Of a stretch of 64,000 nucleotides of DNA, positions 51,571 through 61,717 are shown in pieces. The notes under the pieces are model-generated. The model was not told where the DNA came from and did no database searches. It saw only the letters and a list, made by a program, of their open reading frames with translations. Location: assembly GCA_963738305.1 (NCBI GenBank), contig CAVTVU010000001.1, forward strand, positions 1,116,001-1,180,000. The letters run 5' to 3'. Source of the stretch: JBBRHQ01 sp963738305 (GTDB lineage Bacteria > Actinomycetota > Thermoleophilia > Solirubrobacterales > 70-9). Position 1 is the first letter of the stretch; the number at the start of each line of letters is the position of its first letter. The position numbers were made by a program, and so were the translations under genes.

Positions 51571-52497
51571 ATGGGGCCGGACCTCTCCTACTGCGTCGTG
51601 AACACGAATGGCCGCGAGCACCTGCTGGCCTGCCTGGAGGCGATCGAGAGGGCTCATCCGGCGGGGCTGGCACGCGAGATCCTCGTGCTCGACAACGCTT
51701 CCCAGGACGGCTCCGCCGAAGCGGTCCGAGCGCTCGGGCTCCAGGATTGCCGGCTGATCGCCCGAGAGGAGCGAACCGGCAAGGCGGAGAACGACTCGAC
51801 CCTGCTGCGAGAGGCTCGGGGCCGTTACTGCCTTCTCCTCAATGAGGACTCCGAGATCCTCCCGGACGCCCCCGAGGCCCTCGCTGAGGCCCTCGACGCG
51901 AACCCCCGGGCCGCCGCCGCCGGCGCTCAGCTGCTGGACACCGGCCGCAACCCCGTGCCATGCGCCTGGCGCTTCCCCGGGGTCGGCACCGCGTTGGCCG
52001 GCGCCCTCTTCCTGCATCGCCGGCTGACCGTCCAGAGCCGGGGGACCCGGACGCGCGAGGTCGATTGGGCGCAATCGAGCGCCCTGATGGTGCGCAGAGA
52101 GGCGGCGGTGGCGGTCGGCTTCCTCGACTCGGACTTCTTCGTCTACTACGACGAGTGCGATTTCTGCCGCCGCCTCCAGGATTCCGGCTGGGCTGTGCTC
52201 TACGTCCCAGGGGCCAGGGCGATCCATCACGACCAGCTCGCGACCGACCTGGCGGCCGGGCTGCCGAGGATCGTCGAGTTCCACCGCAATCGCGACCTCT
52301 ACATGCGGAAGCACGCGTCGGCGTCGGCGGCGCTGGCGGTGCGCTGGCTGACCGCGTGGAGCTACGCCGTTCGGGCCCTGGTGGCGACCGTGCTGCCGGG
52401 CCACCCCGCTCGCGTCTATTTGGCCCATGCCCGCCAGGCGCTCCGCCCGGAGCGCGGCCGGGGGCTGCGCGAGCTCGCTGGCGCGCCGCCGGCCTGA
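51571..52497 (+). CDS. glycosyltransferase family 2 (rhamnosyltransferase-like)
   Basis: 308 residues from ATG 51571. Blocks: V-V-N-T-N-G-R-E-H-L-L, V-L-D-N-A-S-Q-D-G-S, L-L-N-E-D-S-E-I-L (DxD-equivalent), V-G-F-L-D-S-D-F-F-V-Y-Y-D-E-C-D-F-C-R-R. The last is typical of rhamnosyl-type GT2 enzymes. It is the only plus-strand gene in the polysaccharide cluster, facing the flippase gene (5 bp). Confidence 0.88.
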   Translation: MGPDLSYCVVNTNGREHLLACLEAIERAHPAGLAREILVLDNASQDGSAEAVRALGLQDCRLIAREERTGKAENDSTLLREARGRYCLLLNEDSEILPDAPEALAEALDANPRAAAAGAQLLDTGRNPVPCAWRFPGVGTALAGALFLHRRLTVQSRGTRTREVDWAQSSALMVRREAAVAVGFLDSDFFVYYDECDFCRRLQDSGWAVLYVPGARAIHHDQLATDLAAGLPRIVEFHRNRDLYMRKHASASAALAVRWLTAWSYAVRALVATVLPGHPARVYLAHARQALRPERGRGLRELAGAPPA

Positions 52498-52502
52498 TCG
52501 GC

Positions 52503-54047
52503 TCACTGCCGGAGGGCGTCCTCGTCCATCGCCTCGGCCTCGAAGACCTCCGAGACCGTGCCGGGCGCCCCGGCCTGCGCCTCCTCCAGGTCGCGGAGGC
52601 GGGCGCGCAGCTCGGCGGGATGGCGCAGCAGCGCGAGCCAGCGGCGTTCGCCCTCGGAGAAGAAGCCGCTGAGCAGAAGCAGCCCCGGGTAGCAGAGCAC
52701 CAGGGCGATCCTGCCAAGGAGCCCCGCCACCCCCTCGCTCGGCATGACCAGCTCCCCAAGCCCAATCAGCGCGGCCGCGACCAGCGCGATCCTCGCCAGC
52801 CTGCCCCACTCGTAGGGAACCGGGAAGAGCCGCTGAGTGAAGACGTACATGAGGGCCAGCACCACGAGGTAGGAGGCGACGAGGGCGAGGCCCGCGCCGA
52901 CGATCCCCATCGAGGGGACCAGGGCGAGGTTGAGGGCGACGTTGACGAGGGTCGCGGCGATCGTCGCCGGCAGGTTGAACTCGGTCCGCCCGGTGCGCCC
53001 CAGGATCACCACCAGGACCATGTAGAGCGCGTAGAGGGTGACACCGGTGGTGACCAGACCGATCGCCTTGAACGAGCCGAAGAAGTCTGGTGCGGCGAGA
53101 GCGCGCACGAGCCAGCGCGCCAGCAGCCACATCGCGGTGACCGCGAAGGCGCACCCCGCGGTGAACAGAGTGACGACGACCGAGTAGGCGCGGCGGGCCT
53201 CGTCGTCGTCGCGGATCGAGTAGGCGAGGGGCGGCCAGGCGAGCTGAAAGCCGCGGACGAAGACGTTGACGCCCTGCCCGAACTTGACGGCGAGCGAGTA
53301 GAGCCCAGCCTCGGCGAGGCCGGCTGAGCGGACCAGGATGATGCGGTCGATGAAGTTGAGTGAGTAGAGCGACAGCTCGGCCGGCATCGTCGGCAGGCCG
53401 AACCGCATCAGTCGCCTCAACAATGGCCCGTCCCAGAGCAGCGCGAGGCGGCGGCGGTGTACGACGATCAGCCCCGCGGCGAAGACGGCGCCTGTCCCGT
53501 AGCTCCCCAGAAGCAGTCCCCGGGCGCCGTCCCCCTCCCCGACGACCAGGGCGACCGTGACCGGGATCGTGACCAGCACGTTGGCCATCGTGGTCAGGAA
53601 AAAGGGGCGAGCGCGCTCCTCCAGCCTGAAGATGGTCAGCAGGAACTCGAGCATCGTCAGCACCCAGAGGCCGCCGATTGCGATCCGCAGCAACCCGGGG
53701 GCGGGGCGGTCGAGCAGGGCCTCGGAGAGTGGCTCGGCGAACGGGAGCGCCACCAGGGCGCCGGCCGTGGTGGCCCAGAAGAGGGCGGCGAAGGAGGATC
53801 GCAGCACTGCGCCGGGATCCTCCGCCGGCTTGTAGTAAAAGCGGAGCAGGGCCTCGATCACGCCCAGCCGGACGACGATGCTGGCAGCCACGACGGCGGA
53901 GAAGAGGACCTCGGCGGCGCCGTAGTCGGCAGGGGTCAGGTAGCGCGTGTAGAGCGGCAGCAGGGCTACCGCGATCAGCTTCGAGAGGATGCTCGCGCCC
54001 GTATATGCCGCGCCTGTGGTCGCCAGGCGGCGCAGGTAGCCGCTCAT
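52503..54047 (-). CDS. polysaccharide flippase (Wzx-like)
   Basis: 514 residues with about 12-14 hydrophobic segments. Starts T-G-A-A-Y-T-G-A-S-I-L-S-K-L, then L-L-P-L-Y-T-R-Y-L-T-P-A-D-Y-G, the conserved start of the Wzx/MVF family. The C-terminal 40 residues are charged and cytosolic, with E-G-E-R-R-W-L-A-L-L-R-H-P. Moves lipid-linked units across the membrane. Confidence 0.9.
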   Translation of the reverse strand: MSGYLRRLATTGAAYTGASILSKLIAVALLPLYTRYLTPADYGAAEVLFSAVVAASIVVRLGVIEALLRFYYKPAEDPGAVLRSSFAALFWATTAGALVALPFAEPLSEALLDRPAPGLLRIAIGGLWVLTMLEFLLTIFRLEERARPFFLTTMANVLVTIPVTVALVVGEGDGARGLLLGSYGTGAVFAAGLIVVHRRRLALLWDGPLLRRLMRFGLPTMPAELSLYSLNFIDRIILVRSAGLAEAGLYSLAVKFGQGVNVFVRGFQLAWPPLAYSIRDDDEARRAYSVVVTLFTAGCAFAVTAMWLLARWLVRALAAPDFFGSFKAIGLVTTGVTLYALYMVLVVILGRTGRTEFNLPATIAATLVNVALNLALVPSMGIVGAGLALVASYLVVLALMYVFTQRLFPVPYEWGRLARIALVAAALIGLGELVMPSEGVAGLLGRIALVLCYPGLLLLSGFFSEGERRWLALLRHPAELRARLRDLEEAQAGAPGTVSEVFEAEAMDEDALRQ

Positions 54048-54057
54048 CGTTTCGAGC

Positions 54058-55728
54058 CTACGCGGAGGGGCGGATCGCCAGCGATCCCGACATCGCCAGC
54101 AGCACCCAGGTGATCGGGTCCTCGTAGAACCCGGCGTAGGCCAGGGTGTGGACGATCAGGGCCACGAACATGGCTGGGACCGCTGCCCGGGCCGCGACGT
54201 AGGTCAGATCGACCTTGCCTCCGGCGGGGTTCGGAACGGATCGGCCGGCGGGTCCTGTCACGGAATCAATGCCCGGCGCGTCCTCCGCTCCGCGTCCGGG
54301 CGCGCCGGGGTTGCTGGCAGCTGGTCCGGCGTCGAATGTCGCTCGACCGTGCGTCACATCCCCTTCGGGTGGGGCGCGCTGGAGCCCCGGCATCAAATCG
54401 CGCAGTCCTCCCAACATCGTCCAGAGCGCTGTGGCGATTAGAGCCAGGTACAGGATGAGGCCCATCACGCCCTGTTCGGCGGCTATCGTGATCGGCTCGG
54501 TGTGGGACTCGGTCACCGGGGCCTTGCCGCCGGCGTTGCGGCGGAAGGCGGTCGAGAAGGAGCCCGATCCGTAGCCGGCGATCGGGCGGTCTCCGAACAG
54601 CTCGGCCCCGCCCGAGATCAGGTTCGCCCGGCCGCTGGTGTCCTTGTTGACCGTGCCGCCGGAGGAGAGGTCGATCTTCAGCGAGCCGCCCGCCGCGAGG
54701 ACGAATACGACGGCGCCGATGGCTCCCGCCGCGCAGGCAAGCGCGGCCCAGCGCAGGCTCCAGCGCAGCGCCGCCAGCACCGCGATCCCGGCCAGGAGCG
54801 CGGCGAAGCTCGACTGCGAGAAGGTAGTCGCGAGGCCGAGCCAAGCGAAGCCGATCGCCGCAGTCAGGGCCAGGCCCGCCCGACGCTGCCGGGCGAAGAG
54901 GAGCGCCGCCACCAGCGCCACGATGACCAGCGCCAGGTAGCGACCGTAGACGTTCGGGTCCCAGAACAGCGAGTTGACCCGAAAGTAGACGTGGAACTCG
55001 TTGGAGCGGATCACCGCCCCGTTCCAGAGCAGGTCCCGGCTCGCGTACTCGACCAGGCCGACGGCGACGAAGAGGAGGGCCTCCACCGCGACCACGGCCA
55101 GGGCGCCGACCAGCAGGCGGCGGTCCCAGCGCACCCCGAACAGCAGGGCGAAAGCGATCGAGAAGGGAACGAAGAAGAAGCAGACGTTCTGCAGGCCCTG
55201 GGAGGAGTCGTCGGAGTAGAGGGCCTGCAGCGCGTACACGACGACGACCGCGGCGAGGACGCGGGCCAGCCAGGGAGCGGCGGAGGAGGACTCTCGTTCG
55301 GCGGCCCCTCCCGGGCTCTCGCCCGGCGGCCCGCGCCAGTCCCGGAGCGCCGTCGCCAGCACTCCCCCCGCGATGACCAGGTATAGAGGGATGAGGAGGT
55401 TCGCCTGGTCGCCTCCGGCGTGAAGGGGGACGCGGAAGGGAAGGGCGGCGACGATCGCCAGCGGCAGCAGCAGGGGGCGACGCGAGAAGAGCAGCGCCAG
55501 CGCCGCGATCAGGACGATCGCGAGCGCGGCGAGGGCGGCCAGCCTGGCAGGTGTCTCGCGCAGGTCGGAGATCGCCGGCGTGTGCCACTGGTCGCCTGCG
55601 ATCAGGACCGGGAAGAGGGCCAGAGCCAGCAGCATCGCCAGCGACCGGGCCCGCGAGGGGGCGAGGAGAATCGCGGCCGCGGCCGCGGCGGCGGCGGCCA
55701 CGACGCCGACGCCGGCGAGTGCGCTCAA
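54058..55728 (-). CDS. O-antigen ligase/polymerase-family membrane protein (Wzy-like)
   Basis: 556 residues, about 12 helices with a large external loop. The loop carries A-G-Y-G-S-G-S-F and later S-H-T-E-P-I-T-I-A-A-E-Q-G-V, the Wzy/WaaL pattern (H-x-x-P). A Gly/Pro-rich cytosolic insert of about 70 residues sits between late helices. Polymerises or ligates polysaccharide. 4-base overlap with the FlgD-like gene downstream in the same direction (its start at 55728 meets that gene's stop... the neighbour ends at 55725). Confidence 0.85.
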   Translation of the reverse strand: MSALAGVGVVAAAAAAAAAILLAPSRARSLAMLLALALFPVLIAGDQWHTPAISDLRETPARLAALAALAIVLIAALALLFSRRPLLLPLAIVAALPFRVPLHAGGDQANLLIPLYLVIAGGVLATALRDWRGPPGESPGGAAERESSSAAPWLARVLAAVVVVYALQALYSDDSSQGLQNVCFFFVPFSIAFALLFGVRWDRRLLVGALAVVAVEALLFVAVGLVEYASRDLLWNGAVIRSNEFHVYFRVNSLFWDPNVYGRYLALVIVALVAALLFARQRRAGLALTAAIGFAWLGLATTFSQSSFAALLAGIAVLAALRWSLRWAALACAAGAIGAVVFVLAAGGSLKIDLSSGGTVNKDTSGRANLISGGAELFGDRPIAGYGSGSFSTAFRRNAGGKAPVTESHTEPITIAAEQGVMGLILYLALIATALWTMLGGLRDLMPGLQRAPPEGDVTHGRATFDAGPAASNPGAPGRGAEDAPGIDSVTGPAGRSVPNPAGGKVDLTYVAARAAVPAMFVALIVHTLAYAGFYEDPITWVLLAMSGSLAIRPSA

Positions 55729-56249
55729 GCGCCTTGCCCCTTGCGCGCCCGGCGGCAGCCGTTCGGCCCGGGCTCGACACGGTGGAGGCGAAGCGTCCCA
55801 CCAGGCGTCAACGCCCGATCCTGGCCGGTCAGGACCACGCGCAGCTTGTAGCGACCCGGCGGGGCGCGGCGGCCGAAGCGGTCTCGGCCGTCCCAGTGGA
55901 AGGTCGCGAACCGGTAGCGCTTCAGGAACCGGTCCCTGACCAGGGTGCGGACCAGCCTCCCGTCCGGGTCGACGATCTGCACGTTGGCTCGATCCGAGCG
56001 CGTCACCCGGAACCGGATCCGGGCGTTGTCGGCGAGGCAGTCGCCGTTCGGGCTGAACGCGGTCACGTGCTTGATCCTGCCATCGGGGGTCACGAGGGCG
56101 CGGCCGAGGGTGACCTTGTCGAGGATCAGCGGCTCGCGCTTCAGCCGCTGGGCGTAGACGAAGGCGCCGAGCGTCGCGACCGCCAGCAGCGCGATGACGA
56201 CCGGCGCGACGGCACGGGTCAGCGGCACGCGATCGTCTGCGGGCTCCAC
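55725..56249 (-). CDS. membrane-anchored FlgD-Ig-like protein
   Basis: 174 residues: one N-terminal helix (about 14-33) and one extracellular Ig-like domain. T-A-F-S-P-N-G-D-C-L-A-D-N opens the fold and F-H-W-D-G-R-D-R-F-G-R-R-A-P-P-G-R-Y marks the FlgD-type loop. In such clusters these proteins may handle polymer export or attachment; this is inference. Stop overlaps the start of the Wzy-like gene. Confidence 0.72.
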   Translation of the reverse strand: MEPADDRVPLTRAVAPVVIALLAVATLGAFVYAQRLKREPLILDKVTLGRALVTPDGRIKHVTAFSPNGDCLADNARIRFRVTRSDRANVQIVDPDGRLVRTLVRDRFLKRYRFATFHWDGRDRFGRRAPPGRYKLRVVLTGQDRALTPGGTLRLHRVEPGPNGCRRARKGQGA

Positions 56250-56295
56250 GGCCGGGTCAGATTACCCGCGGCACGGCGGCCGCAGCCCCGGCGGC

Positions 56296-57045
56296 TCAGC
56301 TCGAGGCGCGGTCCTCGCCGACCACGACCGCCACCTCGGCGCTGGCCGCGGAGGCGGCGATCTCCTTGGTCATCAGCCTCAGCTTCGGGATCGCGACAGC
56401 CCGGGAGACCTCCCTCGCCTCTGGGCCGCGCCCGCGGCGGAACATGACCACGCTCTTCGCGAAGCTCGAGGGGGTGTTGGTCACGGCGTCCAGCGTGTAG
56501 CCCTTTCGGTCGAGCTTGTCGCCATAGCGGCCGGCCAGCCCCGAGACGGCGGTCCCGTTCAGCACCGAGACCTTGATGTTCTTCGGCTGGAGCGAGGAGG
56601 TTGTCCTGCCCGTCCGGCTGTGCTTGGACCCCTCGCTGCCGAGGAAGTGGGTCGCGGCGTAAGCGACCCCGGCGCCGAGGATCACCACCGTGACGACGAT
56701 CAGGACGATGTAGCGAGGCTCCGGCAGCGCCGCGCGGATGCGCTCCCAGCGGGTCAGCTCGGGCAGGCCCGCCTCGCGGCGGTCGCGACGGACGTCCCGC
56801 TGCGAGGCTGCCTTCTGCTCGACCCGGCGTGCCTCCTCGATCTCGCGCAGCTCCTGGGCCCGGGAAGCCGCCAGCTCCGAGGTCTCTTCCTTTGCCACCG
56901 CGTCGCGCTCCGGGGCGCTTCCGGCCCACTCGCGCAGGCGGCGGATGTCTCGCCCCTGGGTGAACTGGAGGAAGATCAGCAACGCGAGGCCGGCAAAGGC
57001 GACGAGGCCGGCGTAGGCGCCGACGTCCCGCGCTATCTCGAGCAA
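56296..57045 (-). CDS. membrane protein with LytR_C domain
   Basis: 249 residues. Two helices (about 8-27 and 112-133) flank a cytosolic, Arg/Glu-rich coiled segment of about 80 residues. The outside part has V-S-V-L-N-G-T-A-V-S-G-L-A, the mark of LytR C-terminal domains, without the LCP phosphotransferase domain itself. Possible accessory to attachment of polymers to the wall. Confidence 0.75.
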   Translation of the reverse strand: MLEIARDVGAYAGLVAFAGLALLIFLQFTQGRDIRRLREWAGSAPERDAVAKEETSELAASRAQELREIEEARRVEQKAASQRDVRRDRREAGLPELTRWERIRAALPEPRYIVLIVVTVVILGAGVAYAATHFLGSEGSKHSRTGRTTSSLQPKNIKVSVLNGTAVSGLAGRYGDKLDRKGYTLDAVTNTPSSFAKSVVMFRRGRGPEAREVSRAVAIPKLRLMTKEIAASAASAEVAVVVGEDRASS

Positions 57046-57145
57046 GGCTCTTCCACGGGGACTTGGCCCGGGGCCGATGTTGACGTAGGCGGCAGGATCG
57101 GCGGGATGTTAAAAGGGCAAGGGGACCGCAGGAGCCGGCGCGGAC

Positions 57146-59035
57146 TCAGTCGTGGGCGACGGGCGCCGCCTCGCCGCCCGGGGCGGTGACGATCGCCACG
57201 ACCGTATCGGAGAGATTGACCTCGTCCCCGGCGAGGATCAGCTGCTCGAGCGAGTTGAGGGTCCGATCGAGCCAGTCGGGGTCGAGCGGGGTCTGCCGCA
57301 CGGCCCGCAGGATCCGCTTCGACGCAGTCGCCTGCGAGCGCTCGCCGGCGCCGAACAGGACCTCGTGCAGCTTCTCCCCCGGTCGCGGCCCGGTGAAGGA
57401 GACCGCTATGTCGCGCTCCGGCTCGTACCCCGCGAGCCGGATCATGTTGTGGGCGAGGTCGACGATCCGCACCGGCTCACCCATGTCGAGCACGAACACC
57501 TCGCCCTTGCCGGCTCCGATGTCACCGGCGCTGATCACCAGCTGGACGGCTTCGGGGATCGTCATGAAGTACCTGGTCATCTCGGGATGGGTGACGGTGA
57601 CCGGGCCGCCGCGCTCGATCTGACTGCGGAAGATCGGCACGACGCTGCCGGAGGAGGCGAGCACGTTGCCGAAGCGAACGCTGCCGAACCGGGTGTGCGG
57701 GTGGCGATGTCCGGCCGCCTCCACGATCCACTCCGCCATCGCCTTCGAGGCCCCCATCACCGTCTGCGGGTTGACCGCCTTGTCGGTCGAGACGAGGACG
57801 AAGCGCTCGGCCTTCGAGGCCGCGGCGGTCTCCGCGGTGATCCTGGTCGCGACTGCGTTGTTGCGGATTGCCTCCAGCGGGTTGGACTCCATCAGCGGCA
57901 CGTGCTTGTAGGCGGCGGCGTGGAATACGACCGCCGGCTTGAAGCGCTGCATCACCTCGAGCATGCGATCGGGCTCCTTGCAGTCGGCCAGCACCGACTC
58001 GGCCCGGGTGAAGTGGCGCTCCTCGACCATCTCGCGATCGATCTGGAAGAGGTTGTCCTCGGCGTGGTCCAGCATCACCAGCAGGCGAGGGCCGACCCGG
58101 GCGATCTGCCGGCACAGCTCGGAGCCGATCGACCCGCCGGCCCCCGTGACCATCACGACCCGGTCCTCGAGATAGGCGCCGACCCGGTCCAGCTCGACGA
58201 CGACGGGGTCGCGGCCGAGCACATCCTCGACCTGGACCTCGCGGAGCTGGTGGTTGAGCTGGACGCCCCCCCGCAGCAGCTCGAAGACGGTCGGCAGGGT
58301 CAGCACGCGGATCTCGCGCTCGCGGCAGGAGGCGACGACCTTTGCCCGCAGGGAGCCCGGCGCCGAGGGAATTGCGATCGCGACCTCGTCCGGCTCGGTC
58401 TCGTCGAGGATCGCGTCGATCTCGTCGGTCGAGCCCAGCACCTTCAGCCCCAGCATCCTCATTCCGCGCTTGCGCGGGTCGTCGTCGATGAACCCGATCG
58501 CGGTCTTGCCCAGGTTGGGGTTGAGCTTCAGCTCCCGCACGACCATCTGCCCGCCCGAGCCGGCTCCGATCACCAGCACCTCCGGCCCGGTCGGGATCCG
58601 AGCGCCGCGCTCCGGTCGCTCGACCACCAGCCGGACCGCGAGCCGGGCGCCGAGCAGCAGCATCAGGGTGAGGAGGAAGTCGGTGACGACGACCGAGCGC
58701 GGCAGGTTGTCGTCAAAGGGCTTGACAACGGTGAAGACGAGGACCATGACCAGGCTGGCCACGGCGACGGCGCGGAGGATCTCCGGGTAGTCGCGCGCGG
58801 TCACGTAGCGCCACCACTTCTGGTAGAGGCCGAAGGCGAAGAAGATCGCCACCTTGCCGAGGGCGACAAACGCGACCGACTGGACGAGCAGGGTCGTGTA
58901 GCGCTCCGGTATCCCGTGCGCATCGTCGAGGAAACGCAGCTTGAATGCGCAGTAGAAGGCGATCGCGACCAGGAGGGCGTCGGCCACCATCTGCATCGTC
59001 CGGCCGCGGTAGACGGGGTGGTTCAACCGGTGCAT
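57146..59035 (-). CDS. CapD/WbpM-type nucleotide-sugar 4,6-dehydratase
   Basis: 629 residues. Four N-terminal helices (about 10-125), a CoA-binding-like domain with V-I-G-A-G-S-G-G-Q, then the SDR domain: V-T-G-A-G-G-S-I-G-S-E-L, F-H-A-A-A-Y-K-H-V-P-L-M-E, S-T-D-K-A-V-N-P. The catalytic pair is Met-x-x-x-Lys (V-M-G-A-S-K), normal for this long branch, which uses Met in place of Tyr. Makes a 4-keto-6-deoxy sugar nucleotide for the polysaccharide. Last gene of the cluster. Confidence 0.92.
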   Translation of the reverse strand: MHRLNHPVYRGRTMQMVADALLVAIAFYCAFKLRFLDDAHGIPERYTTLLVQSVAFVALGKVAIFFAFGLYQKWWRYVTARDYPEILRAVAVASLVMVLVFTVVKPFDDNLPRSVVVTDFLLTLMLLLGARLAVRLVVERPERGARIPTGPEVLVIGAGSGGQMVVRELKLNPNLGKTAIGFIDDDPRKRGMRMLGLKVLGSTDEIDAILDETEPDEVAIAIPSAPGSLRAKVVASCREREIRVLTLPTVFELLRGGVQLNHQLREVQVEDVLGRDPVVVELDRVGAYLEDRVVMVTGAGGSIGSELCRQIARVGPRLLVMLDHAEDNLFQIDREMVEERHFTRAESVLADCKEPDRMLEVMQRFKPAVVFHAAAYKHVPLMESNPLEAIRNNAVATRITAETAAASKAERFVLVSTDKAVNPQTVMGASKAMAEWIVEAAGHRHPHTRFGSVRFGNVLASSGSVVPIFRSQIERGGPVTVTHPEMTRYFMTIPEAVQLVISAGDIGAGKGEVFVLDMGEPVRIVDLAHNMIRLAGYEPERDIAVSFTGPRPGEKLHEVLFGAGERSQATASKRILRAVRQTPLDPDWLDRTLNSLEQLILAGDEVNLSDTVVAIVTAPGGEAAPVAHD

Positions 59036-59121
59036 GGGCGCCGGCCGAGTGTAAGCCTAGGCGCGCCAGGGCGCTCGGACGCGTGAAGGCGATCCTCCCG
59101 CCGTTTCCCTAGGATCGTCGC

Positions 59122-59839
59122 TTGGTGCACGCCTTCGCCCCCACCCTCGCCAGCATCACCGACAAGGTCGTCAACCCGATCGTCAACGTCGCGACGGACT
59201 TCATCAGCTCCACCGGGCTGCCCGCGGTGTTCATCCTGATGACGCTCGAGTCGGCCTGCATCCCGGTGCCCGAGCGAGGCGATCATGCTGTTCGCCGGCT
59301 TCAGCGTCTCCAACGGCGACCTGACCCTGTTCGGGATCGTCGTCGCCGGGGTCCTCGGCAACCTGGTCGGCTCCTGGATCGCCTACGCGGTCGGCTACTA
59401 CGGCCGCCTCGAGCTGCTCGAGCGCCACCACGTCCTCCACGTCAACCCCAAGCACCTGCCTGGGCGGACCGCTGGTTCGAGCGCCACGGCGAGGCCACCG
59501 TCTTCTTCGCGCGGATGCTGCCGATCATTCGCACCTTCATCTCGCTGCCGGCCGGGGTCGCGCGGATGCCGTTCTGGCGCTTCACCGCGTTCACCCTCGC
59601 CGGCTGCGTTCCCTGGGTGCTGATGCTCGCGATCGTCGGCCGCGAGGTGGGCGACAACTGGGAGAAGTGGCGGCACAACCTCGCCTATCTCGACTATCTG
59701 GTGCTGGTCGCCGTCGGTCGGCCTCGTCGTCTACCTGATCCTGAGGCGGCGACGGGGCGGCGGCCCGGCGAGGGCGAGCGCGGCCGAGGCCGGCGGGGAG
59801 GGCGAGGCGGCCGAGCCGGCGGGCGCCGGCGGCGCTTGA
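59122..59839 (+). CDS. DedA-family membrane protein, three frameshifts
   Basis: TTG 59122 (or GTG 59125). Pieces: E-S-A-C-I-P-V-P, after an indel near 59274 E-A-I-M-L-F-A-G-F, then G-S-W-I-A-Y-A-V-G-Y-Y-G-R; after a second near 59460 W-F-E-R-H-G-E-A-T-V-F-F-A-R and F-I-S-L-P-A-G-V-A-R-M-P; after a third near 59715 G-L-V-V-Y-L-I-L-R-R-R-R. Stop TGA 59837-59839. About 238 residues when repaired. Members include flippases for undecaprenyl phosphate and other lipids. Confidence 0.82.
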
Positions 59840-60662
59840 GCGAGGTCGCCGGAGCCGCGATCCCCGCGCGCCGCGCCGCCGCGCTGGGGATCGTCCAGGG
59901 CCCGGCCGAGCTGCTGCCGGTCTCGAGCTCGGCCCACATCGTCCTGCTCCCGTGGCTCGCCGGATGGGACTGGGAGCGGCTCGACCCCGAGGTGCGAAAG
60001 AGCTTCGAGGTCGCGCTCCACGCCGGGGCGGCGGCCGCGCTGCTGCTCGGCCAGCGCCGGGTGATCGCCGAGGAGCTGCGGGCACTTCGACCCCCGGCGC
60101 GCCTCGGTCCTCGCTCCTCTCCTTCCTGCCGGCGGCGATCGCCGGCTTCCTCTGGGAGCGGCCGATCGAGCGCCGGCTGGGCGGGCCGCGGGCGACCGCC
60201 GCCGGGCTGATCGCCGGGGCGGCGCTGATGCTCGCCGCGGACACCGGCCCGCAGCGGCGCGGGCGCGGCGAGGCGGGCCTGGCCGACGGCCTCGCGCTCG
60301 GCATCGCCCAGGCGGCGGCGCTTGCGCCCGGGGTCTCCCGCAACGGCGCCACCCTGGCGGCGGCGCGATGGCGGGGGTTCTCCCGCGACCAGGCGAACCT
60401 GCTCTCGCGCACGGTGGCTCTGCCGATCATCGTCGGCGCCACAGCGCTGAAGGGCGGGTCGGCTGGCCTGCCGCGGCGTCCCGGCCGGGCTTCGGCGCTC
60501 GCTCGGCATCGGCGTCGCGCGCCTCGTTCGCCTCGACCCTGGCCTCGCAGGGGCTGATCCGCGTGGTCGAGCGCGACCGGGCGCTGTGGCCCTACGCCGC
60601 CTACCGCCTCGGCCTGGCCGCCCTGGTCCTGCAAGGCTGCGGGCGCGGCGACCGGCGGCTGA
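59836..60662 (+). CDS. uppP: undecaprenyl-diphosphatase (UppP/BacA-like), frameshifted
   Basis: TTG 59836 overlaps the dedA stop. G-I-V-Q-G-P-A-E-L-L-P-V-S-S-S-A-H is the first BacA motif; A-P-G-V-S-R-N-G-A-T is the second. Indels are needed near 60095-60110 (before F-L-P-A-A-I-A-G-F-L) and at 60440-60530 (before A-S-F-A-S-T-L-A-S-Q-G-L). The last helix is Y-R-L-G-L-A-A-L-V-L; the end is unclear, with TGA 60660-60662 in a third frame the most likely. Recycles the C55 carrier used by wall and polysaccharide synthesis. Confidence 0.75.
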
Positions 60663-60707
60663 TGTTGAATCGGCGACGATGGTCGCGAGGATCGATCTCG
60701 CCACACG

Positions 60708-61717
60708 ATGAGCGCGGGACGCCTACTCGCGAGCAGGTGTGGACCAGGGCGCCGCGGACACGGCCGTCGGGCGCCTGGTCGCGGCGCTGAGGGCGGGCAG
60801 GCGCGCCGAGGGCTCGCGCCAGGTTCCGCTCCCGGGCCACTACGCAAGCGTGATCAGGCTCGACGAGCGGACCGGGATCGCGCTCTCGACCGACGGCGTC
60901 GGGACCAAGCTGCTGGTCGCCGAGCAGCTCGGGCGCTTCGACACGGTCGGGATCGACTGCATCGCGATGAACGTCAACGACGTGATCTGCGTCGGGGCCG
61001 AGCCGCTGGCGATGCTCGACTACGTCGCCGTGGACCGGGCCGACCCCGACGTCTGCGAAGAGATCGGCCGGGGCCTGGCCCGCGGCGCCGAGCTGGCCGG
61101 GATCGAGATCCCGGGGGGCGAGCTGGCGCAGCTCGGGGAGATGATCTCCGGCCTCGACCTCGTCGGCGCCTGCTTCGGCGTCGTCGAGCTGGACGCGATC
61201 GTCGACGGCTCGAGCGATCGAGGCCGGCGACCCGTGATCGGCCTGCCCTCCTCCGGGCTTCACTCCAACGGCTACACGCTGGCGCGGCGGGCGCTGGAGG
61301 GGATCCCGCTCACCGACGAGCGGCTCGGGCGGCCGCTGGGGGAGGTGCTGCTGGAGCCGACCGAGATCTACGTCGAGCCGGTGCTGGAGCTGCTGCGCTC
61401 GGATGTCGAGGTGCGCGGGCCTCGCCCACATCACCTCCGGCGGGCTGGGCAACCTGCTGCGGCTGCGGGCTGACGTCGGCTACGAGATCGACGACCCGCT
61501 CGAGCCGCAGCCGGTGTTCGAGCTGATCCGCGAGCGCGGCTCGGTGCCGGAGGAGGAGATGTACGAGGTCTTCAACATGGGCTGCGGCTTCTGCTGCGTG
61601 GTCGCGGCGGGCGACGAGGAGCCGGCGCTCGAGCTGCTGCGGCGTCCACTACCCGGCGGCCAAGCGATCGGCCGCGCCACCGAGGACGTGGGCGGAGTGC
61701 TGAGGCGCCCCGGCTAG
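60708..61717 (+). CDS. purM: AIR synthetase (phosphoribosylformylglycinamidine cyclo-ligase), frameshifted
   Basis: Start ATG 60708; M-S-A-G must join A-Y-S-R-A-G-V-D-Q-G-A-A-D after one indel near 60719. Core: S-T-D-G-V-G-T-K-L, M-N-V-N-D-V-I-C-V-G-A-E-P, G-L-P-S-S-G-L-H-S-N-G-Y. A second indel near 61417 leads to A-H-I-T-S-G-G-L-G-N-L, then V-F-N-M-G-C-G-F-C-C. At about 61645-61672 two compensating indels turn the expected H-Y-P-A-A-K into P-L-P-G-G-Q. Stop TAG 61715-61717. Only purM copy in the window, about 49 kb from purH. Confidence 0.9.

Noticed and set aside
57152..59086. 644-residue plus-strand open frame
   Set aside because: Antisense of the CapD-type gene, whose NAD and catalytic motifs are complete.
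60708..61717. purM read as a pseudogene
   Set aside because: All motifs are present, and the breaks are single-base, in a stretch where dedA and uppP are broken alike; it is the only purM in the window.
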